Shown one piece after another: positions 1 through 6,422 of a stretch of 12,103 nt of DNA. How positions within the stretch are numbered: position 1 is the first letter of the stretch; each line of letters opens with the position of its first letter. The notes below the pieces were generated by a model. The model was not told the DNA's origin and ran no database searches. It saw nothing but the letters and a program-made list of their open reading frames with translations. Source of the stretch: Desulfobacterales bacterium (GTDB lineage: Bacteria > Desulfobacterota > Desulfobacteria > Desulfobacterales > ETH-SRB1); contig JASEIZ010000044.1 in NCBI GenBank assembly GCA_030017395.1, positions 1-12,103 of the forward strand. Reading direction: 5' to 3'. The position numbers were made by a program, and so were the translations under genes.

Positions 1-1336
1 CTGACGGATCTCCGGGACCACCGATTACATCAACAATTTCAAACCGATCGCCATTGATCAGTTTGACATGATCATTGTTTGGAAATATATGTTCTTTGCC
101 ATTAATTTTTATTTTAAAGGAGTCTATATGCGGGGTCAAAAATGGCCTTTTTGTAATTGATACGCTTTGAACCATCTTTTTTTTGTTTTTATTAATCGCT
201 ATATAAATGCTTCCGCATGAAAAGAAATCTTTTCTTGCAACAACTCGTGTAGGTTCAGTTATCACAATTTTTTTTCGCATATCGTGAAGAGTTCCATACC
301 CGATAATATCTGCAGAAAGACCTCTCTCGTAATTAGCTTCCATGTGCGATATTAAAACAGTATCTCCGGAATTAATATTCAGAGTCTGCTGGTTTTTAAC
401 AACTATCGGCAAAGAATCATTTACCGAAATAATCAGATAATCAAGCACTGGTCTATCAAGATTCAGGCCCGGTGTCTCAGGAACAATTCCAAATTTTTCC
501 ATAAATGCATTAATTGCAAAATGATGATACCGCACCTTTGTTTGCAGCGGCAGCGATTTGCTGGTCTCAATCCCAAATGCCGGTATCCCGCGTTTATACA
601 AAGCATAATAGGTTGCGGATTTACGTTGCTCCTTATGCAACGAGGTTTTTTCGATTGTTCTGTGATTGTTGAAAGAAAAGTAACAAGCGGGATCCTTTAT
701 ACCCTGATTAATCTTCGCAACTACCGATCTTGCCATAGCGCCAAGATGAATGGTCTGCCCTGTTTCAGAATTTACATAAGACTCACAATCAGTAATAATC
801 GATTGGCCATATCTTTTTGGATTTCTTTCAGGCCCCTCCCATTTGTCAGAATAAAAACCTGCTCCATCGTGCAGATTAAGCAGACAATCACTCTCATTAA
901 TCAATTTCTTTAAAATTTCAACGATCTTAGTTTCATAGTTGTTTTTATGGTCTTTTGCTGCAAACTTCCGATTCATATCATCGTTTATTTTACGGCGATT
1001 TAAAACAATGGACTGAAAATTAGCTCTCGGAACGACTATCAGATTCCCTTTGGCCAGACTGATATCTGCATAATGATCAACAGAAAGAAAACCTCCTGGT
1101 TCATCTCCCTGTATGCCACCTATAAGCAGAAGCGTTTTGCCGGGAATTTCACCGTAAATATTATACACATGGAGTTCATGGTCTGTACCCTCAAAAAATA
1201 TTGTATGAATTCTTTTCTGTGCTGAAGCAATACCCGGCAGAAAAAAAACACTGCCAATTAAGAACGCAACAATTATGTTTCTAAAGCCAATGTAAAATCC
1301 GGTTTGTTTGTTTTTCTTAAACAATATTTTTACCAT
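1..1336 (-). CDS. M99-family zinc carboxypeptidase, Csd4/Pgp1-like (3' end cut by window edge)
   Basis: Reading the minus strand from the ATG at 1334-1336 gives 445 codons without a stop up to the window edge; an in-frame TAG lies 15 nt before the ATG, so the start is well bounded although no clear Shine-Dalgarno is seen. Residues 20-39 form a Sec signal peptide (cleavage probably after ASA, residues 37-39), so the enzyme is periplasmic. Residues about 45-290 match the M99 peptidase domain: GGIQGDEPGG at 73-82 gives zinc ligands Gln76 and Glu79, LHDGAGFY at 155-162 gives His156, DMNR at 120-123 is the likely substrate-carboxylate Asn/Arg pair, and GIETSK at 255-260 gives catalytic Glu257. The rest is beta-rich, as in the accessory domains of Csd4. 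Known Csd4/Pgp1 enzymes are D,L-carboxypeptidases that trim peptidoglycan tripeptide to dipeptide and are needed for helical shape. It lies 142 nt after a membrane coiled-coil gene and near a Cds6-like enzyme. Family assignment is strong; the exact reaction here is inferred. Confidence 0.9.
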   Translation of the reverse strand, partial: MVKILFKKNKQTGFYIGFRNIIVAFLIGSVFFLPGIASAQKRIHTIFFEGTDHELHVYNIYGEIPGKTLLLIGGIQGDEPGGFLSVDHYADISLAKGNLIVVPRANFQSIVLNRRKINDDMNRKFAAKDHKNNYETKIVEILKKLINESDCLLNLHDGAGFYSDKWEGPERNPKRYGQSIITDCESYVNSETGQTIHLGAMARSVVAKINQGIKDPACYFSFNNHRTIEKTSLHKEQRKSATYYALYKRGIPAFGIETSKSLPLQTKVRYHHFAINAFMEKFGIVPETPGLNLDRPVLDYLIISVNDSLPIVVKNQQTLNINSGDTVLISHMEANYERGLSADIIGYGTLHDMRKKIVITEPTRVVARKDFFSCGSIYIAINKNKKKMVQSVSITKRPFLTPHIDSFKIKINGKEHIFPNNDHVKLINGDRFEIVDVIGGPGDPS

Positions 1337-1462
1337 TAATATGTCGAGGATCTAAAAAATACTACAACACGGTAGATGAGACTTTCAAATAACTAAATCA
1401 TAACCCTTTGATATGATTGACAAGTTATTTTCGGTTACAGTGTCGCGAAGCGGCATAATTTA

Positions 1463-1481
1463 GCTTTTTACGACGTCATCA
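1463..1481 (-). repeat. short repeat-like motif in the spacer before the M99 gene
   Basis: The 142-bp spacer 1337-1478 holds no gene. At 1464-1473 it carries CTTTTTACGA. The reverse complement of the same ten bases occurs at 12090-12099, at the other end of the window. Both copies lie outside genes. This may be a degenerate copy of a dispersed intergenic repeat; ten shared bases are weak evidence in AT-rich DNA. The rest of the spacer shows no convincing promoter or terminator. Confidence 0.3.
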
Positions 1482-2339
1482 TGTTTGGTTTGAAACGGTT
1501 TCCTTAATCTCTACAGGAAAACTCTTTTCAAACAACAGTTCACCTGTTGTGGCAAATACAAATACCGTAGCTGTTTTAAATCGCTTTGGATCAGCTTCAT
1601 TCCGTGCTTTAAATTTAATGATTTTGAAACGCAAGATTGAAAAATACTGCCCTTTTCTAAAGTCGGCTGGTTTCTCTGAAACCAGAGACGCCGATGGAAA
1701 TGTCAGCCAGCTCTTTTGATCATCTTTGTTTTGTTTTAGTATTACAAATGCATGCCCTGAAACAGGTTGGTCGTTTTGAAAGGTATTTATTATTTTAAAT
1801 TGAACATTCAATACATCGGTGTCTGGTTCGAATAAAATACTAAAATCCTCCATAGCGGTTTTCTGAAGCTTTTCAGGCACGGCAACACCTGTTTTTTCTT
1901 CGACATACTTCTTGTCAGGCAAAGAAGCTGTTTTATCAATCACTTTGGAATCAGGGGTTTCAACATAAGAGTTTGAATCCGGCAATATATCGGCATCTCT
2001 ATTTTTAATCTTGGATTCAGCCACAACAAGACGCACAGCCAGCATATCCTTTTCATCACGCAAAGCCACAACCTCCTGACGTGAAATATTCAAAGCATTG
2101 CTCAAGTTCTTGTTGTCTTCTCTTGTGTTTTTGAAAACAATTAATAACCAAGAAAAAGAAACTATGGCAACAACCATTACAATTGCTGATGCAATCACCA
2201 GCTTTGGGGGGGTTTTTATCGATATTGTCTGCCCATGATCTCCTAAAAACAAAACACTCCAGGAACCAGCCCTTTTTGAGGGCTTCGGCAGTCTATATTC
2301 TTTTACAACTTTTGCCAGGTTTCTCGAAAGATCTTCCAT
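1479..2339 (-). CDS. single-pass inner-membrane coiled-coil protein of unknown function
   Basis: I do not recognise this 286-residue protein as a named family. A basic cytoplasmic N-terminus (1-46) is followed by one hydrophobic helix (about 47-69), a heptad-like charged stretch predicted to be coiled coil (about 70-115), a polar Pro/Asp/Lys linker (118-158) and a beta-rich C-terminal domain (about 165-282) that should be periplasmic. The N-terminal SWSVLFLGDHGQTISIK (26-42) resembles the short strand pair before the membrane helix of some coiled-coil M23-type wall proteins (inference only). The start codon lies inside the upstream L,D-transpeptidase-like gene, giving a 37-nt out-of-frame overlap. 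AGGA sits 9 nt before the ATG, and the next Met is inside the membrane helix, so the overlapping start is probably real. Two stop codons occur in tandem (TGATGA). Lying between two putative cell-shape peptidases, it is a candidate scaffold or regulator; that role is inferred from context alone. Confidence 0.85.
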   Translation of the reverse strand: MEDLSRNLAKVVKEYRLPKPSKRAGSWSVLFLGDHGQTISIKTPPKLVIASAIVMVVAIVSFSWLLIVFKNTREDNKNLSNALNISRQEVVALRDEKDMLAVRLVVAESKIKNRDADILPDSNSYVETPDSKVIDKTASLPDKKYVEEKTGVAVPEKLQKTAMEDFSILFEPDTDVLNVQFKIINTFQNDQPVSGHAFVILKQNKDDQKSWLTFPSASLVSEKPADFRKGQYFSILRFKIIKFKARNEADPKRFKTATVFVFATTGELLFEKSFPVEIKETVSNQT

Positions 2340-3673
2340 CCGTCTTTTTCCTGTACTAATATAAGTTTTTTTATTCCCTTTGCTTGGAACGTACTCGACA
2401 CATATGTCTGAATAAATGAAACTGTAGTTTTATTCCCTGATTTTTCAATAATTAGATTATCTCTTGAAACACGAATAAAATCATATTTGCTGTTCAATCT
2501 GTTTTTATAGTTAAGCCATGCTTTGAGATTCATTCCCTGGAAACAAAAATTGTTTGAATAACAACTTTCGTATCGCTTAATATCCTTCTCAGACCATGAT
2601 TTCAACCACTTATCAACAAAGTTTGTAATTTCATGCTTATTTTCAAGCAATCTTTTCAGATTAAGGCCTGCCAAAATAAGAGAATTACTATTCTTTTGAT
2701 TAATCGGGGTTTCATTAGATTCTTCGCCGACTATCCTGAAGTAATTTCCCATACTTACCAAATAAAGTTTTTTGCTTCCTGCATGTAATTCCTTGTCTGA
2801 GCATTTTACAAACTGATCAAACAAGACAACATAAATCCCATTATGCCTTAAAATCGATCTTCTTCTTACTTCAACAGATAGATTCAAATTAGATGCAGAA
2901 TAAATCTTTTTAACTTTGTTCCACTCGGTCCACCAGGAAATATCAGGCAAATATTCAGGAGCATAATACTCCAGATATTCATGATAGGTGCCGTTTTCAA
3001 GCGCATTATTCCATTGTTTAAGAAAATTAAAGATAGAGTTCTTGATCTTACTCTTATCGTCAAAAGAAGCATATGAAAGATTGTTTACAATAACGATAGG
3101 GGTTTTATGCAAGACAATATATTTTTCCAGTCTATCAATATCCTGGTTTGCCAGTACAATACACCCATTTGAATCCCTTGCTTTTATAGGCTGGTTGGTT
3201 CCATGAAGCCAAATTGAATGGCCATTGCGACCTTCAACACGATCAAAAAAATTAGGGTAATTAATAGGAAAGGCCATGGTTCCATAGATTGACGAAAGAT
3301 CTCTTTTTTTATATTTATTGGTGAAAAAGTAGAGCCCCTCAGGAGTTTTTTTGTCTCCGGAACGGAATTTTCTCCCGGCGACCTCGCCGGTTGAACATTT
3401 AAAGCGATACATTTCCTTAAAGGAATCACCATAATAATAAACAAGTAATTGCTGAGTACCCTTTTCAACCACCATCGCATATTTTGAACTGCTGTCATTA
3501 TCAAATGAAATAAGCACATCCGGTACTTTCACCCGGCTTGGCTGATAGCTTGCGACAGCCTTCGGCCAAGTCTTCTTGTGCTGTGATGCTGAAACTCCGA
3601 AGCTAATTAACGGCAACATAACCAGTGCAAGCCATATATAAAATATCCGCATCTTGATATAAAGAGCCATCAC
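2303..3673 (-). CDS. Cds6/Csd6-like YkuD-fold L,D-transpeptidase or carboxypeptidase with two NTF2-like domains
   Basis: This 456-residue exported protein has an N-terminal signal sequence (about 8-30, ending near VSAS), a YkuD catalytic domain (about 65-197) and a C-terminal half that looks like two NTF2/SnoaL-like domains (about 208-318 and 345-455). The active-site signature is visible as WLHGTN (155-160) and SNGC (168-171), giving catalytic His157 and Cys171. Most L,D-transpeptidases have SHGC; Asn replaces that His here. H. pylori Csd6 and C. jejuni Pgp2 share a YkuD plus NTF2-like layout and act as L,D-carboxypeptidases trimming tetrapeptide to tripeptide, which supplies the substrate of the Csd4 type. 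The start is uncertain: GTG at 3671-3673 is followed at once by ATG, with AAGGTGAT overlapping both, and a third candidate, Met8, gives the tidiest signal peptide. It follows the SAM hydrolase gene by 16 nt and overlaps the coiled-coil gene downstream. Transpeptidase versus carboxypeptidase activity cannot be decided from sequence alone. Confidence 0.88.
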   Translation of the reverse strand: MMALYIKMRIFYIWLALVMLPLISFGVSASQHKKTWPKAVASYQPSRVKVPDVLISFDNDSSSKYAMVVEKGTQQLLVYYYGDSFKEMYRFKCSTGEVAGRKFRSGDKKTPEGLYFFTNKYKKRDLSSIYGTMAFPINYPNFFDRVEGRNGHSIWLHGTNQPIKARDSNGCIVLANQDIDRLEKYIVLHKTPIVIVNNLSYASFDDKSKIKNSIFNFLKQWNNALENGTYHEYLEYYAPEYLPDISWWTEWNKVKKIYSASNLNLSVEVRRRSILRHNGIYVVLFDQFVKCSDKELHAGSKKLYLVSMGNYFRIVGEESNETPINQKNSNSLILAGLNLKRLLENKHEITNFVDKWLKSWSEKDIKRYESCYSNNFCFQGMNLKAWLNYKNRLNSKYDFIRVSRDNLIIEKSGNKTTVSFIQTYVSSTFQAKGIKKLILVQEKDGWKIFRETWQKL

Positions 3674-3689
3674 CTTATTTTAAAAAAGC

Positions 3690-4499
3690 CTATAAGTTGT
3701 TCAATGCCACTGTAACCATATCCCCCTTGTCGGCCATAAAATAGCTCCTTGCGTTGCCGCAATTTACAGCTATTTCAAGATATCCTCTGCTGCCGATAAT
3801 AGCAAGAGGGCTTTGTGGCAATACGCTTTCATATGTTTTTGATAATCCAACAATTTTCTTTTTGCCCATTCTGAACTCCAGTTTTTCTTTTTCGCAGAAC
3901 CTGCAAAATTTATCAAGGCTTTTAGCATCTATATTCGTAATCAGGTTGCCGAACCCGTCAATAAATACAACTGCCCCCACAAGTTCGCCGCTGCTTGAAA
4001 TAGAGGCACTCTTAATAAATAGTCTTTTTAAACCTGTTTTATCTATTGGAACGCCTAATGCTTTAATTTCAACCCCATTAGATAGGTGAGCGGCAACAGG
4101 AGCAAAAATATCTCTTCCATGAAAAGTTCGGCTCACAGATTCTAAAAAATAACGCGAGTCCTCAATACGAACAATTGAGCCAATATTAGGTTCATCCATT
4201 AAAAAGGTTAAAACTCCATTATCCGGTGCGAGAAAAATATGGCCTGTTACTTCAAGAGCGATTATTGCGCGCTCACTCCCAACCCCTGGATCTACAACGA
4301 CGACATGAACTGTTCCTTCAGGAAAATATTTGAAAGAATGTTTTATTATATATGCAGTATGGATTAAGTCCTGAGGCTCGACACGGTGGGTAATATCAAC
4401 GATAGTTGCGGCAGGGTTAATGGAAAGGATAACGCCCTTCATAACCCCGACATACTCATCATAAACACCAAAATCGGTAATAAGAGTAATTATTGACAT
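3690..4499 (-). CDS. S-adenosylmethionine hydrolase (SAM hydroxide adenosyltransferase, DUF62)
   Basis: This 269-residue cytoplasmic protein has the full DUF62/SAM_HAT signature. Members convert S-adenosylmethionine and water to adenosine and methionine and are related to the fluorinase/chlorinase fold. Visible motifs are TDFG (8-11), DEYVG (14-18), VVDPGVGSER (68-77), APDNG (91-95), TFHGRDIFAPVAAHL (125-139) and FGNLITNI (183-190). Asp70, Arg77 and His127 correspond to the triad described as activating the water in archaeal DUF62 enzymes. There is no sign of the loop insertion typical of fluorinases. An oddity is a CxxC pair (Cys199, Cys202) between the two domains, of unknown meaning. It lies 26 nt after ruvB and 16 nt before the Cds6-like gene and is probably cotranscribed with both; no clear Shine-Dalgarno is seen. 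The physiological role of this family in bacteria is poorly defined. Confidence 0.92.
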   Translation of the reverse strand: MSIITLITDFGVYDEYVGVMKGVILSINPAATIVDITHRVEPQDLIHTAYIIKHSFKYFPEGTVHVVVVDPGVGSERAIIALEVTGHIFLAPDNGVLTFLMDEPNIGSIVRIEDSRYFLESVSRTFHGRDIFAPVAAHLSNGVEIKALGVPIDKTGLKRLFIKSASISSSGELVGAVVFIDGFGNLITNIDAKSLDKFCRFCEKEKLEFRMGKKKIVGLSKTYESVLPQSPLAIIGSRGYLEIAVNCGNARSYFMADKGDMVTVALNNL

Positions 4500-4525
4500 G
4501 GTTTTATATCAGACTGATCACAAAA

Positions 4526-5566
4526 TTAAAATATTTTTTTCTGAAAACTAAAACCAAGGTGCCTGTATGCCGATTCAGTAGCCTTTCTTCCTGAAGGGGT
4601 CCTTATAATCAGACCAATTTTAAGAAGATATGGCTCAACAACGTCAACGAGCGTATCTGCCTCTTCCTGAAGTGTTGCAGAAATCGCTTCAATGCCGACC
4701 GGACCGCCATGATAAAATTCGATTACTGTTTTAATGTATCGGCGATCAAGATTAGTCAGCCCTTTCTCATCAACTCCTTCCAAAGCCAGAGCCTCTTCAA
4801 CTGTTTTCTTTGTAATTTTTCCATCTGCCCGGACCTGAACATAATCCCTTACACGTTTAAGAAGCCTGTTTATAATTCTTGGAGTTCCTCTGGATCTCTT
4901 TGCAAGCTCAATTGCGCCTTTATCATCAATACTAACTTTAAGTAATTCTGCGGAACGTCTGCCGATTTTTACAAGATCCTCTTTTCCATAAAAATCAAGG
5001 CTTCTTAATATACCGAATCTATCCCGCAAAGGGGCCGATAACAGCCCAACACGAGTAGTTGCGCCGACAAGGGTAAAAGCGTTTAGACGGTATCTATGAC
5101 TACGGGCATAAGCTCCCTTATCAAACATAAAATCAACGGCAAAATCCTCCATTGCAGAATATAAAAATTCTTCCACCGTCTTCGGCATTCTGTGAATCTC
5201 GTCTATAAACAGGACATCCCCTTCTTCAAGGTGGGTCAGAATGCCTATCAGATCTCCGCCTTTTTCAAGCGCCGGCCCTGAAGTCACGGTAATATTGCTT
5301 CCCGTTTCATTGGCGATAATATAAGCCAAGGTAGTTTTGCCAAGGCCTGGAGGTCCATGGAAAAGGACATGATCTATCGGCTCCTTACGCTGCATAGCGG
5401 CTTCTATCGCGATTTTAAGAGTTTCAACTATCTCTGCCTGGCCAATATATTCCAAAAGCCTTCCCGGACGCAATGACATGATTTCCGGTTCCTGATCAAC
5501 AGGCAAACCTGATTTAGAAAGAATGCTGTTTTTATCAAAAGAATGTATTGGTATTTTGCCTGCCAT
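4526..5566 (-). CDS. ruvB: Holliday junction branch-migration helicase RuvB
   Basis: RuvB is the AAA+ motor that, as hexamers loaded on RuvA, pumps DNA through the Holliday junction. At 346 residues it has the usual length. Walker A is GPPGLGKTT (71-79), Walker B with the DEIHR box is at 120-126, sensor 1 GATTR is at 168-172, the arginine-finger segment PLRDRFG is at 179-185 (Arg181 likely), and sensor 2 RGTPR is at 226-230. The C-terminal winged-helix DNA-binding domain runs from about 265 to the end and contains RTPSGRKAT (322-330) and AYRHLG (333-338). The N-terminus has the family opening with SLRPGRLLEYIGQ (31-43). It is the third ruv gene but is separated from ruvA by 186 bp of repeat, so it could depend on readthrough or its own start signal; no convincing promoter is seen there. 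Confidence 0.97.
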   Translation of the reverse strand: MAGKIPIHSFDKNSILSKSGLPVDQEPEIMSLRPGRLLEYIGQAEIVETLKIAIEAAMQRKEPIDHVLFHGPPGLGKTTLAYIIANETGSNITVTSGPALEKGGDLIGILTHLEEGDVLFIDEIHRMPKTVEEFLYSAMEDFAVDFMFDKGAYARSHRYRLNAFTLVGATTRVGLLSAPLRDRFGILRSLDFYGKEDLVKIGRRSAELLKVSIDDKGAIELAKRSRGTPRIINRLLKRVRDYVQVRADGKITKKTVEEALALEGVDEKGLTNLDRRYIKTVIEFYHGGPVGIEAISATLQEEADTLVDVVEPYLLKIGLIIRTPSGRKATESAYRHLGFSFQKKIF

Positions 5567-5604
5567 AATGTATTTGGCTTAAAGTTTGATATTTAGTAAT
5601 TATT

Positions 5605-5738
5605 CAGCCACAGATTTACGCTGATTATCACTGATATTTTTTCTTTGCTCATTATAGACTTCATAAAAACTTCTTAAGAATAATATCTGTGATTTCTTTG
5701 TATTTAAATCTGCGTTCATCTGTGTGAATCTGTGGCTG
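5605..5738. repeat. imperfect inverted repeat with 11-bp AGAT periodicity between ruvA and ruvB
   Basis: The 186-bp spacer (5567-5752) is dominated by a large inverted repeat. CAGCCACAGATT at 5605-5616 is exactly complementary to AATCTGTGGCTG at 5727-5738. Further in, the left arm (to about 5638) matches the reverse complement of the right arm (from about 5682) through ACGCnGATT and ATCACnGATATT blocks, with two segments missing from the left arm. Read on the minus strand the right arm has AGAT or close variants spaced about 11 bp apart, roughly one helical turn. The centre contains the palindrome TTCTTAAGAA (5671-5680). It could fold into a long RNA stem or be a mobile intergenic repeat unit. 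Similar CACAGAT-rich repeats occur in other environmental bacterial genomes as far as I recall; I cannot name a family. Confidence 0.75.
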
Positions 5739-5752
5739 CATAGTTACGATGT

Positions 5753-6376
5753 TTATTGGTTTTTTTCGCCGCGATATACTTCTTCAATAAGTTCTTCAGG
5801 ACTTGATATGTTTATATTGCGTTTCATGGCTTCGGCAATCATTTGTTTCGCATCACCAGCCCTGTAACCGAGCTGACTGACAAGCACATCAAGCACCTGT
5901 CTTGAAAAGTCCCGCATAACAGTTATCTCTTCCCGCTTCTTTTCTGTTTCGCGGATTAATGCGAACTTATTCATCTTGCCTTCAAGCGTGGCGATGATTT
6001 TCTGCGCGGTTCTGTTCCCAATGCCTTTTAATCGCCTAAGCCCTGCAACATCTTTTGATTCAATAGCCCTGGCTATTTCACGAACAGGAAGGCTCAGGGC
6101 TTTAACCGCTTTCATCGGACCTATATCTTCAACAGAGATAAAATATTGAAAAAATTCTCTCTCTACTTCAAGATTAAAACCGATCAATACAGGCTTTGGT
6201 TGCCGTTCGGTTTGTTGATAATAAATATACAGAGAAACCTCATCACCTATAACCTTTGACTTAAAGCCGTCCATTACAAATGCAGGAAGCAAAACCTCAT
6301 ATCCTACCTGACCTGCAAGAAGCAGTATCCGCTCATCCTCTTTTTTCAGCAGCTTTCCTTCGATATAACCTATCAT
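5753..6376 (-). CDS. ruvA: Holliday junction branch-migration complex subunit RuvA
   Basis: RuvA binds the four-way junction as a tetramer and recruits RuvB. The start is taken at ATG 6374-6376 because MIGYIEGKL is the family N-terminus; the frame stays open for 35 more codons upstream but that stretch overlaps ruvC and is not RuvA-like. The resulting 207 residues match the usual size. Residues 1-65 form the OB-fold domain, about 71-135 contain two helix-hairpin-helix motifs (SVEDIGPMKA 81-90 and LKGIGNRTAQ 116-125), and about 155-207 form domain III, which contacts RuvB. The acidic pin region, Glu-Asp in E. coli, reads QQTERQPKP (54-62) here, with one acidic residue and extra length. It begins 46 nt after the ruvC stop. 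Identity is secure; the pin change is seen directly and its effect is inferred. Confidence 0.95.
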   Translation of the reverse strand: MIGYIEGKLLKKEDERILLLAGQVGYEVLLPAFVMDGFKSKVIGDEVSLYIYYQQTERQPKPVLIGFNLEVEREFFQYFISVEDIGPMKAVKALSLPVREIARAIESKDVAGLRRLKGIGNRTAQKIIATLEGKMNKFALIRETEKKREEITVMRDFSRQVLDVLVSQLGYRAGDAKQMIAEAMKRNINISSPEELIEEVYRGEKNQ

Positions 6377-6422
6377 ATAATTCGTCTCGGAATTTATAGG
6401 ACTTGCTGTAATCACACATCTT

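Noticed and set aside
521..913. Plus-strand open frame of 130 codons
   Set aside because: It lies entirely opposite the M99 peptidase gene, whose motifs and signal peptide are clear, and its translation shows no domain-like pattern.
1441..1455. Small hairpin after the coiled-coil gene as a terminator
   Set aside because: The stem is only about five pairs, with a mismatch when read on the transcribed strand, and no U tract follows.
3184..3519. Minus-strand open frame inside the Cds6-like gene
   Set aside because: It is in another frame of a gene with a clear YkuD active site and shows no independent motifs.
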